Below are positions 33,592 through 42,159 of a stretch of 55,024 nucleotides of DNA, piece by piece. The stretch is from contig NZ_JAHKPN010000009.1 in the NCBI RefSeq assembly GCF_018860545.1, positions 1-55,024 of the forward strand, in the 5' to 3' direction. The notes below the pieces were generated by a model. That model made no database searches, was not told the origin of the DNA, and worked only from the letters and a program-made list of their open reading frames with translations. The number at the start of each line of letters is the position of its first letter. Position 1 is the stretch's first letter. Made by a program: the position numbers and the translations under genes. Source of the DNA: Winogradskyella psychrotolerans (lineage in GTDB: Bacteria > Bacteroidota > Bacteroidia > Flavobacteriales > Flavobacteriaceae).

Positions 33592-35901
33592 ATGAAAATT
33601 AAACTACTATTAGTGCTAGTTTTAGCTTGCACATTCTCTTTTGCACAACAAATACCTGAGGACATTAAACCACCCAGTTGGAGTAAAGCCTACATCTCTG
33701 ATGTGATCCCTTTCAAACTTCCAACTTTCGATTTAAAAGCATTGCAAGATGAAGATCTTATTAATGACCAAGACAAGTCAATTCCTTGGAGATTTGGTCA
33801 TGATATTTATGTAGATCATAACTTTAATGAGGTTGGTGAATGGACAACTTTAGAGAACGGAGATCGAATCTGGAGAATGTCTTATTCATCTGAAGGTGCC
33901 TATTCATTGAATTTTATGTTCGATGTATTCAAAATTCCTGAAGGTGCAAAACTCTATGTATATAATGAGGATAAGACCGACTTATTAAGACCTTTCACGT
34001 ATCATAATAACAATGCTGAGGAAGTTTTAGGAACGTGGTTGGTAGAAGGTGATTCTGCTTACATCGAATATTACCAACCTGCCAACGTTGTTGGTGAAGC
34101 TAAAATTACTGTAGGCTCTGTAGTACATGGATATCGTACTGCTGAAAACTACCAAAAATCATTAAATGATTCTGGGTCTTGTAATCAAGATGTCGATTGT
34201 GATATTACTCCAACTTCAGATCCTTATGACATAAATACCCGAAAAGAAGAAGTCAAAAAAGCAGTAGCTATGTTAGTTTCTGGTGGTGGATTTTGTTCTG
34301 GGACATTAGTAAACAATACTAATAATGATGAGACACCTTACTTCCTAACTGCTAACCACTGTAGTGGAGGTGAAGGAAGTTGGGCATTTCGATTTAACTG
34401 GAGAAGTCCTAACCCATCTTGTGGGACAACAACAAATAGTACTAACGGCACATACGACCAAACGGTGAGTGGAGCAGTAGTAAGAGCTCAGAGCTCACAG
34501 TCGGATATGGAATTAGTAGAAATTACAGATACTAGTTTCTTTGAAAATAATCCAGATGTCATTTGGGCTGGTTGGAATAATTCTACGACTCAAACTCCAG
34601 CAATGAGTTTTGGTATTCATCACCCTAGTGGAGATATTCAAAAAGTATCTCGAAATGATGAAGGAGCATTTAGATATACCACAAGCTTTAACGGAAATGC
34701 GACTACACAAATGTGGAGAATTAATGATTGGGAATTAGGTGTAACTGAAGGAGGTTCTTCTGGGTCAGGATTGTTTAACGAAACAGGTCATTTAATCGGT
34801 ATGCTTTCTGCAGGTACAGCAGCATGTTCTGGCACTGTGGATAATGGCGGCTACGATATTTATGGACGTTTTGGCGTAGCATGGGATTACGGTACAACAG
34901 CTTCAACACGTCTGAAAGATTGGTTAGATCCTTCAGATTCTGGAGTTGAAATTTTAGATCAATATCCTTCACTTCAAACCTACGATATTGATGCCAGAGT
35001 AACCGCAGGTTCAGGTAATGCAGCAGAACTTTGTGGTGAAGATTTTACACCGGAAATTACACTTGTTAACTCAGGAGTTCTAACTTTAACTTCTGCAGAT
35101 GTATCGTATAGTATTGATGATGAGTCGAATACTCCTATAAGCTGGACTGGTAATTTACTTAATGGTGAAAGTGTAGTGGTTGCTACACCAACATATTCTA
35201 ATTTAGGACCAGGTAGTCATTCTTTAGAGATAATTGTTTCTAACCCTAATGGCACACAAGACGAAAACACGACTAATGATACCTATAGTTTCAATTTTGA
35301 AGTGTCACCATCTTATACCACAACAACTATTACTTTAGATTTATTAACTGATAATTACGGTTATGAAACCACATGGGACCTAGTTAATAGTTCTGGGGTC
35401 ATCGTAGATAGTGGAATGTATTTTGATTCAAATAGTCCTACATCATACGAAGAAATTATTACTATTCCGAGTTTTAACGAATGTTATACATTTACAATTT
35501 ACGACGAAGAAGATGATGGTATTTGTTGTTTTTATGGTTCGGGCTCATATAGCTTAAAAGATGAAAATGACAATGAGATAATTTCTGGTGGTGAATTTAC
35601 GACTTCTGAATCAGTCACATTCAATGTACAAGATCCTTTAAGTGTTAATGAATTTAGTTTAGACGGTTTAATTAACTTATATCCTAATCCAGTTAATAAC
35701 AACTTAAATATTGATTTAAATAATTTAAATGAAGACGTAAGTTTTAAAATATTTGACACCTTAGGAAAACAAATTAGCCATGGGGATTTAAGAAGTAATG
35801 ATACTCATACTCTAAATATATCAAATTATCAAAGTGGTATTTATTTTATAAAATTATCTACTGATACGAGTACTATGACCCAAAAATTTATTAAAAAGTA
35901 A
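33592..35901 (+). CDS. Secreted trypsin-like serine protease with T9SS type A sorting domain
   Basis: A 769-residue exported protease. Signal peptide 1-18 (ends FAQ), a propeptide-like region to about 210, then an S1-fold catalytic domain: H256 in TANHC, D305 in SDMELVEI and S390 in GGSSGSG. This resembles the lysyl endopeptidase (Achromobacter protease I) group, which the disulfide-rich FCSGTLV context supports. Residues 460-680 hold beta-sandwich domains, and the last 75 residues are a T9SS type A C-terminal domain (INLYPNPVNNNLNI to the final KFIKK), so it is exported through the PorSS and released or attached at the surface. A bidirectional terminator follows. Confidence 0.9.
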   Translation: MKIKLLLVLVLACTFSFAQQIPEDIKPPSWSKAYISDVIPFKLPTFDLKALQDEDLINDQDKSIPWRFGHDIYVDHNFNEVGEWTTLENGDRIWRMSYSSEGAYSLNFMFDVFKIPEGAKLYVYNEDKTDLLRPFTYHNNNAEEVLGTWLVEGDSAYIEYYQPANVVGEAKITVGSVVHGYRTAENYQKSLNDSGSCNQDVDCDITPTSDPYDINTRKEEVKKAVAMLVSGGGFCSGTLVNNTNNDETPYFLTANHCSGGEGSWAFRFNWRSPNPSCGTTTNSTNGTYDQTVSGAVVRAQSSQSDMELVEITDTSFFENNPDVIWAGWNNSTTQTPAMSFGIHHPSGDIQKVSRNDEGAFRYTTSFNGNATTQMWRINDWELGVTEGGSSGSGLFNETGHLIGMLSAGTAACSGTVDNGGYDIYGRFGVAWDYGTTASTRLKDWLDPSDSGVEILDQYPSLQTYDIDARVTAGSGNAAELCGEDFTPEITLVNSGVLTLTSADVSYSIDDESNTPISWTGNLLNGESVVVATPTYSNLGPGSHSLEIIVSNPNGTQDENTTNDTYSFNFEVSPSYTTTTITLDLLTDNYGYETTWDLVNSSGVIVDSGMYFDSNSPTSYEEIITIPSFNECYTFTIYDEEDDGICCFYGSGSYSLKDENDNEIISGGEFTTSESVTFNVQDPLSVNEFSLDGLINLYPNPVNNNLNIDLNNLNEDVSFKIFDTLGKQISHGDLRSNDTHTLNISNYQSGIYFIKLSTDTSTMTQKFIKK

Positions 35902-35921
35902 AACCTTAAAATAAAAGTCAT

Positions 35922-35960
35922 AAAAAAAGTCAGTTTCTTTCATAGGAAACTGACTTTTTT
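35922..35960. terminator. Bidirectional intrinsic terminator after protease gene
   Basis: Stem of 14 bases with GTCAGTTTC (35929-35937) and GAAACTGAC (35946-35954), flanked by A7 on the left and T6 on the right. It lies 20 bases past the protease stop. Confidence 0.9.
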
Positions 35961-35961
35961 G

Positions 35962-36242
<281 letters not shown>

Positions 36243-36250
36243 TACTTTTG
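36243..36250 (+). promoter_or_regulatory. Bacteroidetes -7 box for 3D-domain gene
   Basis: TACTTTTG matches TAnnTTTG and lies about 69 bases before the start codon at 36319. Confidence 0.45.
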
Positions 36251-36318
36251 TTACAGTACTATGTTAAACATAATACAGTTTTAACAAAATTTAACAATTT
36301 TGATGTACCTTTATAAAT

Positions 36319-36735
36319 ATGAAAATAGGTCACTTTGTTATAGCGCTGTGCTGTATTTCCTTGAATAATTGCACTAATCATACTAAAGATACTTGTATAA
36401 AAAAAACATTTCAAGTAACAGCGACAGCCTACAACTCATTAGCCTACCAAACGAATTCTAATCCAAATATTACGGCTTTTGGAGATAGTTTAAAACCTGG
36501 CTTACGCTACATTGCTATCTCACGAGATCTATTGGATTCTGGTTTAGTACATAATACCAAAGTTAAAATTCAAGGTTTTGATAGTTTATACATTGTAAAA
36601 GATAAAATGAATCAACGTTACCGAAAACGCATTGATATTTATATGGACAATGATATTAAAAAAGCAAAAGCATGGGGCAAAAGGAACGTTGTGATTGAAT
36701 ATTGTATTCAACCTAAAGACTCAATAACGCATTAG
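36319..36735 (+). CDS. 3D-domain (YabE-like) probable lipoprotein
   Basis: A 138-residue protein with an exported N terminus and Cys18 after LNN, a loose lipobox as is usual in Bacteroidetes. The rest is a 3D domain, named for three aspartates: TATAYNS, FGDSLKPGLRYIAISRDLL, VKDKMNQRY and RIDIYMDNDIKKAKAWG. The 3D domain has the double-psi barrel fold of MltA/RlpA-like lytic transglycosylases, so peptidoglycan work is likely. Its 3' end overlaps exbD by 4 bases. Confidence 0.85.
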   Translation: MKIGHFVIALCCISLNNCTNHTKDTCIKKTFQVTATAYNSLAYQTNSNPNITAFGDSLKPGLRYIAISRDLLDSGLVHNTKVKIQGFDSLYIVKDKMNQRYRKRIDIYMDNDIKKAKAWGKRNVVIEYCIQPKDSITH

Positions 36736-37292
36736 CGCTTTACCATAATTTCAGAAACAATAAACGGATACGCTTTCTGCACGGCAATAAGTTCTTCTTT
36801 TGTTAATTCATCTGGAGTTTTGTCATAGACCTGTTTTGCATACCGCATTCTTAAATCATAGTAGGCTCTTGTAATTTCATCTTGTACTGAAATAAATAAA
36901 TCATACTTAGTTAAAGCATCATGCCGCAAAGAAATTACAGCCACCTTAGGATGATCAGAGGAATCTTTAGATTGTTTACCTTCACAAAAATCACAAGTAG
37001 CACTACCATTATTATCAATAAAGGCTTCAACACTATCTTTAACGTCTTCTAATGTTACAATGTTAGCTTCAATCATAATTTGTTGATCAGCGTTCATTGC
37101 AATCTCCAATAAATTCCGATCCGGAATATCTGCTGTACAATCAGGTGAATCGCAAATAGGTGGTAATTTTCGTAAAATACCTTTGTCCGCAGAAATAGTG
37201 GTAGTTACTAAAAAGAAAATAAGTAACAAAAAGGCAATGTCTGCCATAGATCCTGCATTGACCGATACAGAGTGTCTTTTAAATGATTTCAT
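36732..37292 (-). CDS. ExbD/TolR-family biopolymer transport protein
   Basis: A 186-residue ExbD-like protein: one membrane helix (residues 18-34) with the proton-pathway aspartate D18 in GSMADIAFLLLIFFLVTT, then a periplasmic domain. Two cysteine pairs are present, C47/C52 (PPICDSPDC) and C100/C103 (CDFC), suggesting disulfides in the periplasm. ExbD works with ExbB to energise TonB-dependent transport; neither exbB nor tonB lies beside it here, so it must join a complex encoded elsewhere. It converges with the 3D-domain gene. Confidence 0.88.
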   Translation of the reverse strand: MKSFKRHSVSVNAGSMADIAFLLLIFFLVTTTISADKGILRKLPPICDSPDCTADIPDRNLLEIAMNADQQIMIEANIVTLEDVKDSVEAFIDNNGSATCDFCEGKQSKDSSDHPKVAVISLRHDALTKYDLFISVQDEITRAYYDLRMRYAKQVYDKTPDELTKEELIAVQKAYPFIVSEIMVKR

Positions 37293-37393
37293 AATATTAT
37301 ATATTTAAATGTTAATGAAATCTTAAACACAATAACAATACCAATCTTTTTAAATCTTGTTAACAATTCATTCCGTAAACCTTTACAATGTGC

Positions 37394-37401
37394 TATTTTT
37401 G
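37394..37401 (+). promoter_or_regulatory. Bacteroidetes -7 box for helicase gene
   Basis: TATTTTTG matches TAnnTTTG and lies 30 bases before the start codon at 37431. No -33 TTTG at the expected distance. Confidence 0.5.
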
Positions 37402-37430
37402 CGAAATTAATTAAGTGCTAAATTCAATTT

Positions 37431-38945
37431 ATGTCATCAGAAACTGAAACCATTCAACAAAATGCCACTGAGAAAAGTCTCTATGATTATCAGATCAAAG
37501 ACCTTAATCGCATTTTTGATGTAATGCGAGATGAATCTGATGATTTCAACCTCTTATACCAATTACCAACAGGAGGAGGTAAGACGGTTATTTTTTCTGA
37601 AATCGTAAGACGCTACGCTGAACAACATCAGAAAAAAGTAGTTATTTTAACGCATAGAATTGAGCTCTGTAAGCAAACTTCAAATGTGCTATCTGGTTTT
37701 AATGTTAAGAACAAGGTCATTAATAGTAAGGTAAAAACGCTTCCAGACCAAGATGACTATCAGTGTTTTGTGGCCATGGTTGAAACCTTAAATAACCGTT
37801 TGTCTGATAATGATTTCGAATTAAAAAATATTGGCTTAGTTATTATTGATGAAGCACATTACAATTCATTCAGAAAGCTATTTAAGTTTTTCGAAAATTG
37901 CTTCATTCTAGGTGTAACTGCTACACCATTGAGTAGTAATATAAAACTACCCATGAAAGATAATTACAACAAGTTAATTGTTGGCGATGATATTTCAACT
38001 TTAATAAAAAATGGATTCCTAGCCAAAGCCGAAGTTTCTAACTATGATGTTGGGTTAACCTCTTTAAAAATTGGTATTAATGGTGATTATACCGTTAAAT
38101 CTTCAGAAGCTTTATATACCAACAGCTTAATGCAATCTAAGCTATTAATGGCTTATGAGGAAATGGCAAAAGGCAAAAAAACGCTTATTTTTAATAATGG
38201 AATTTATACGTCTAAAGAAGTCTATCACACCTTTAAAAAAGCGGGTTATAATGTAAGACACTTAGATAATACAGCAAACAAGCAGGATCGTAAAGACATT
38301 TTAAAATGGTTTAAAAAGACGCCAGATGCCGTTTTATCTTCTGTAAGTATTCTAACCACGGGGTTTGATGAACCTTCTGTAGAATCTATAATTCTAAATA
38401 GGGCCACACGATCACTGACGTTATATTTTCAAATGATTGGTCGTGGTAGCCGAATTTATAAGGACAGAGATAAGTTTCAAGTTATCGATTTGGGAAATAA
38501 CGAAGCGCGTTTTGGACCTTGGGATCAACCCGTGGATTGGCAACATATTTTTAAACATCCCGATTATTATTTAGAGAATATTATCGATGATGATTTATTA
38601 GAACGCGATTTTGTTTACACCATGCCCGATACACTAAAGGTGAAATTCAAAAAATCATATACTTTAAATTTTGATGTTAAGGCAGAGTATAAAAAGGTTA
38701 TGAATGAAGGTAAAAAATCGTTTACAGTTATAGAGCGGTCTATTGCCCAACACTCTCAAATATGCATTGATAATAGTGAAGATGTCTATGACGCTAGAGA
38801 ATTGACAAAAGCGCTTCAAGATGAAATTGCCTTTAGGATCAAACAATACTGTTACTGCATTATGAATAGTACTCAAAACTACAAAGAGTGGCTATTTGAA
38901 GAGTATAATAGAAAGTTAAGAATTAGTTTCAATGGAAAGTTTTAA
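37431..38945 (+). CDS. DEAD/DEAH-box helicase, RadD-like
   Basis: A 504-residue superfamily 2 helicase. Walker A is LPTGGGKT (45-52), motif II DEAH (140-143), motif III VTATP, and motif VI MIGRGSRIYKD. This form and the compact size resemble RadD (YejH), which limits unwanted recombination after double-strand breaks. The C-terminal 110 residues do not match a domain I know and lack the zinc cysteines found in E. coli RadD. It stands alone with its own promoter; no nuclease or methylase gene is adjacent, so a restriction or defence role is not indicated. Confidence 0.85.
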   Translation: MSSETETIQQNATEKSLYDYQIKDLNRIFDVMRDESDDFNLLYQLPTGGGKTVIFSEIVRRYAEQHQKKVVILTHRIELCKQTSNVLSGFNVKNKVINSKVKTLPDQDDYQCFVAMVETLNNRLSDNDFELKNIGLVIIDEAHYNSFRKLFKFFENCFILGVTATPLSSNIKLPMKDNYNKLIVGDDISTLIKNGFLAKAEVSNYDVGLTSLKIGINGDYTVKSSEALYTNSLMQSKLLMAYEEMAKGKKTLIFNNGIYTSKEVYHTFKKAGYNVRHLDNTANKQDRKDILKWFKKTPDAVLSSVSILTTGFDEPSVESIILNRATRSLTLYFQMIGRGSRIYKDRDKFQVIDLGNNEARFGPWDQPVDWQHIFKHPDYYLENIIDDDLLERDFVYTMPDTLKVKFKKSYTLNFDVKAEYKKVMNEGKKSFTVIERSIAQHSQICIDNSEDVYDARELTKALQDEIAFRIKQYCYCIMNSTQNYKEWLFEEYNRKLRISFNGKF

Positions 38946-38971
38946 CTTTTTTTTGTAAAGAATTCTGAAAT

Positions 38972-39019
38972 TATGCCTTTAATTTGGAATAGGTACGATT
39001 TTTGTAACTTAAAGGCATA
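38972..39019. promoter_or_regulatory. Inverted repeat upstream of secreted-protein gene
   Basis: TATGCCTTTAA (38972-38982) and TTAAAGGCATA (39009-39019) are perfect 11-bp inverted copies around 26 bases. The element is 24 bases before the start at 39043. It could be an operator, or a long-loop hairpin ending the helicase transcript. Confidence 0.4.
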
Positions 39020-39042
39020 TACTTAAACCCAAAAATATAAAA

Positions 39043-39777
39043 GTGAAAACGAGTTATATCATAGCATTTATATTCTGCATGTTTTGCGGCACAACCGTTT
39101 TTGGCCAAGTTATTAAAGATAAAGAGACGAAATCCATACGTATACCTGCAGAAGAATCTAAAAAGAAAAAAGATTCCGCATTAGTTAAAGTTAAGGTGGC
39201 ACCAATCCCTAAAACAGAAGCGGAAAAGTCAAGTGGGAACTCAGAGAACAATGATGAAAAATTTGTGATTAGAGAAACAGAGAAACCTTTTTCTATGTTT
39301 GAAAATGACGGATTAAAAAGTCCAAGTGAAATTTTCGAAAAACGTTGGAAAAAAGAAGCCGTAAAAGGAGGCATAGTGCAAACGATGTCTGATCAATTTT
39401 TAGGAGAACATAATGTGGATACTAAATTTGTAAACATTGTGTGTAGAGATCATCAATATCCTGACGGAGACCGTGTTCAGATTTTATTAAATGGAAGTAT
39501 TGTTAAACACAACCTTTTACTTACAGGTAGTTACAGACGAGTAGAAGTTAACTTAGCAGAAGGAAAGAATACTATTGATATTGTGGCTTTAAACCAAGGA
39601 GAATCGGGTCCTAATACAGCCGAATTTGTGGTTTATGATGATAAAGGTAGCGTCATTTCTTCTAAAGAATGGAATCTTCTGACTGGTGTAAAAGCAACCA
39701 TTGTTTTTAATAACGAAAAGGTCATCATTACCGAGAAAACGGCGAGTGCAACCACAGAAGAAACGTCTAGTAATTAA
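39043..39777 (+). CDS. Exported protein of unknown function
   Basis: A 244-residue protein with a signal peptide (residues 1-22, ending VFGQ). A Lys/Glu-rich spacer (30-80) is followed by a beta-rich domain with NIVCRDHQYPDGDRVQILLN and LAEGKNTIDIVALNQG, a form like an immunoglobulin-type or secreted binding module. I do not recognise a named family. The start is GTG; no ATG fits the signal peptide. Its last 11 bases overlap the convergent pseudouridine synthase gene. Confidence 0.75.
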   Translation: MKTSYIIAFIFCMFCGTTVFGQVIKDKETKSIRIPAEESKKKKDSALVKVKVAPIPKTEAEKSSGNSENNDEKFVIRETEKPFSMFENDGLKSPSEIFEKRWKKEAVKGGIVQTMSDQFLGEHNVDTKFVNIVCRDHQYPDGDRVQILLNGSIVKHNLLLTGSYRRVEVNLAEGKNTIDIVALNQGESGPNTAEFVVYDDKGSVISSKEWNLLTGVKATIVFNNEKVIITEKTASATTEETSSN

Positions 39778-40330
39778 TAGGTATAACTTCACCGGGTTCC
39801 ATAGCGTCCAAATTATAATCACCAATCCTTACTCTTACTAATCTCAACGTTGGCAAACCTACTTTGGCTGTCATTTTTCGGACTTGTCTAAATTTTCCTT
39901 CGGTGATCGTAATGGAGAGCCAAGACGTAACCCCATGGCGTTCATCGCGTACAAAACGTTCAATGATATGCGATGTATCTTTTAAGATTTTAGCCTGACA
40001 CGGTTTTGTTTTGTATAGTTTACCTTCCACAGAAATTTCAACTCCATTTTCTAATTCTGAAATAATTTCAGGTGTTATAACCCCATCAACCATCACATGG
40101 TATTCTTTTTCAATTGCCGAACTGGTGATGTAATTGCTAAATTTTCCATCGGTGGTTAAGAGTAACAAGCCTTCAGACTTTTCATCCAACCGACCAACTG
40201 CCATAGTTTCCTTGGGGAAATTATTAAGTTCTCCTAAAAGCTTTTTAGATTTACGCTTGGTCTGGTGATTTACAAATTGGCTTAAATAGCCATAAGGTTT
40301 GTATAATTTAAAATAGCTGTGATCTTTCAT
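39767..40330 (-). CDS. rluE: RluE-like 23S rRNA pseudouridine synthase
   Basis: A 187-residue RsuA/RluB/E/F-type pseudouridine synthase. The catalytic motif GRLDEKSEGLLLLTTDG has the essential Asp; YFKLYKPYGYLSQF is the usual N-terminal strand, and EGKFRQVRKMTAKVGLPTLRLVRVRIG the conserved C-terminal region. The absence of an S4 domain and the small size point to RluE, which modifies U2457 in E. coli 23S rRNA. Start 40330 is preferred over 40354, because it leaves no overlap with the DUF1853 gene and fits the family. Confidence 0.9.
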   Translation of the reverse strand: MKDHSYFKLYKPYGYLSQFVNHQTKRKSKKLLGELNNFPKETMAVGRLDEKSEGLLLLTTDGKFSNYITSSAIEKEYHVMVDGVITPEIISELENGVEISVEGKLYKTKPCQAKILKDTSHIIERFVRDERHGVTSWLSITITEGKFRQVRKMTAKVGLPTLRLVRVRIGDYNLDAMEPGEVIPINY

Positions 40331-40332
40331 GC

Positions 40333-41142
40333 TTACCAAAAGGTTATAAAACATTTTATGAGTTTGGTCTCATTATACTTAACCCATACTAAAGGAGAGC
40401 GTTGGGCTTCAATATCTTTTTGAATTCTGGCCATAGCAGTTTCATAATCTTGCCAATTCACATCGTTATAAGGCGTCACTAACCAATCTAATTTCTGAGG
40501 TATAAAAAATTCTAACGCTTCAAAAGTCGAAATAGCATTAAAAGATATATAAAAACCAGAAACACAGTCCTCGTTGACTAGATTAAAATCTACTTCAGAA
40601 TCATGATAAGGTAAAAACAATTGGGCTTTAAAACATAGTTGTTGTGAAACAGCCTTGACATCGATGTTATACTCAGCAAGTTGTTTAATCGTTTCATTAT
40701 TAAAAAGAAGCGGAAATTGTTTATCTCGAAGTTTATCTAATTTATAACAAAGCGTATCCTTCCGATTAGGTCCAATCCAATAGGAGAGAGGCTCGTTATA
40801 AGATTCTAATGTATCATACAAATAGAATTTGTAAACTACCTCAAGATGAATAGGTTGATTATCCAACATATAAAGCGCGTCTAACTCACCTATGGTTTGA
40901 CGATTCTTTTGAATTTGTAAATTTTCTGTTAGCCATTTGACAGCGTCTTTTTGCTGTAACTGATAAAACACAAATTCTTCTACAAGTTTACCTAAACGTT
41001 GATTTTTACATCTAAAATCATCACCTTTCCATTGTACTTCAGAATTGAGTTCCGTTAAACCTATATCAGGTAAACAACTCGTTTTAAATAAAGAACGGGT
41101 GTTTAGGTATCCCTTAAATCGTAATAAAGTGCTTTCATCCAT
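40333..41142 (-). CDS. DUF1853 family protein
   Basis: A 269-residue member of DUF1853. Family stretches are KNQRLGKLVEEFVFYQL, KNRQTIGELDALYML and PIHLEVVYKFYLYD, which look like the core of a PD-(D/E)xK nuclease fold (Glu-Leu-Asp and then Glu-Val-x-Tyr-Lys). Nuclease activity is inference from this motif pattern. It sits 2 bases before the RluE start and is cotranscribed with it. Confidence 0.85.
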   Translation of the reverse strand: MDESTLLRFKGYLNTRSLFKTSCLPDIGLTELNSEVQWKGDDFRCKNQRLGKLVEEFVFYQLQQKDAVKWLTENLQIQKNRQTIGELDALYMLDNQPIHLEVVYKFYLYDTLESYNEPLSYWIGPNRKDTLCYKLDKLRDKQFPLLFNNETIKQLAEYNIDVKAVSQQLCFKAQLFLPYHDSEVDFNLVNEDCVSGFYISFNAISTFEALEFFIPQKLDWLVTPYNDVNWQDYETAMARIQKDIEAQRSPLVWVKYNETKLIKCFITFW

Positions 41143-41224
41143 TATGGATTAAAAGTATAACTATTTTATTAAAAGAAAACTGTCTTAAAACTTAATTGTT
41201 ACTCATATTTAAAGACACTCTATT

Positions 41225-41617
41225 TTAAGGACGCTTGATATCTGCACTATCAATTTCAAAATAATCTAAGACGTCTGTAACTGTTGAAATATGTTCGGTT
41301 TTATCTCCATTTAAAATAATTGCACCTTTAAATGCTTTTGGATTATTAATTAAAATAGTGACATAATCGTTAGCATCAAAATTAGAGCTATTACTGACGT
41401 CTTTAATGTTTGAAAAATCTAAAAAGGTTTCAATTTCAGTATTAAGATCAGCGGCCAAATCTTGCCATTGCGTAGCTGTTGGCATGGTCTCGTTGATATT
41501 GGACATTAAAATTTTCTTACCAGAAGCCTTTAAATAGCCTTCTAGTTGTTTTCCAAAATCCGAATCGCTTGCATAAATACAATTTATTTGATTGTTATCT
41601 CTACTTATCATTCCCAT
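41225..41617 (-). CDS. ArsC-like thioredoxin-fold protein
   Basis: A 130-residue protein resembling ArsC/Spx-type domains: an initial strand CIYASDSDFGKQLEGYLKAS, a middle LADDL-like region with helix, and the late INNPKAFKGAIILNGDK, which matches the conserved Pro-Ile segment of ArsC. The usual Cys-x2-Cys or single active Cys is not in its standard place (only C14 is present), so reductase activity is doubtful. It follows hpf by 3 bases and must be cotranscribed with it. Confidence 0.6.
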   Translation of the reverse strand: MGMISRDNNQINCIYASDSDFGKQLEGYLKASGKKILMSNINETMPTATQWQDLAADLNTEIETFLDFSNIKDVSNSSNFDANDYVTILINNPKAFKGAIILNGDKTEHISTVTDVLDYFEIDSADIKRP

Positions 41618-41620
41618 GGC

Positions 41621-41923
41621 TTAATATGTTTTCATTTTATCTTTTCTTTTTTCCAACTGACGCAATAGATCATTTACTGTTTCAGAAATGGCATCATAAA
41701 AATTTTCATGCGAAGATTCTGCAAATAAACGTGGGCCAGGAGCACTCAATCTAATGCTACAAATTTTTCCGGTATCATCACGCGTCGTATTTTCTGTTTT
41801 AAAAAATACATCGGTTCTAATTACAAAATCGTAACGTGTAAATACGGTTTCTAATTTTTCCTTCGCATGGGCTTCTAAACGATCACTTGTCTCTATATCG
41901 TGGTATTCAAATATTATTTCCAT
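41621..41923 (-). CDS. hpf: Ribosome hibernation promoting factor (HPF/RaiA family, short form)
   Basis: A 100-residue HPF. The pattern MEIIFEYHDIETSDRLEAHA, then KLETVFTRYDFVIRTDVFFK, and the C-terminal FYDAISETVNDLLRQLEKRK is characteristic. Short HPFs bind the 30S decoding site in stationary phase and block or store ribosomes. An (AAAT)4 run lies 7 bases before the start codon. The divergent neighbour is an EF-G paralogue, and downstream is the ArsC-like gene. Confidence 0.92.
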   Translation of the reverse strand: MEIIFEYHDIETSDRLEAHAKEKLETVFTRYDFVIRTDVFFKTENTTRDDTGKICSIRLSAPGPRLFAESSHENFYDAISETVNDLLRQLEKRKDKMKTY

Positions 41924-41930
41924 AAGTTCT

Positions 41931-41946
41931 ATTTATTTATTTATTT
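41931..41946. repeat. (ATTT)4 tract in the hpf leader
   Basis: Four tandem ATTT units lie directly upstream of the hpf start on the minus strand, where the ribosome-binding region would be. AT-rich sequence before the start favours initiation in Bacteroidetes. Confidence 0.7.
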
Positions 41947-42100
41947 AAGGTTAAAATTATTCTAATCTTACCTGTTTACTTGACTGATATCAAATCGATT
42001 TTAACGTAATAGCATATGGTATTAAGTAGTAGTGTTTTAGACTATTAGAATAAAATCCTAAAACCTAACGAAAGTCATATTTTTTATTTCAAACAAAAGG

Positions 42101-42108
42101 TATCTTTA
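42101..42108 (+). promoter_or_regulatory. Possible -7 box for EF-G-like gene
   Basis: TATCTTTA matches TAnnTTTG at seven of eight positions and lies 51 bases before the start at 42160. A low-confidence call. Confidence 0.3.
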
Positions 42109-42159
42109 GTGATATCATATATTTAAACAATATCTAACGCTCTAAAAATCACATAACTT

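Noticed and set aside
37431..38945. Helicase as part of a defence or restriction system
   Set aside because: No methylase, nuclease or other defence gene is adjacent and the protein resembles the housekeeping RadD type.
39054..39374. 106-codon ORF antisense to the secreted-protein gene
   Set aside because: The plus-strand frame has a signal peptide and continues through; the antisense frame has neither.
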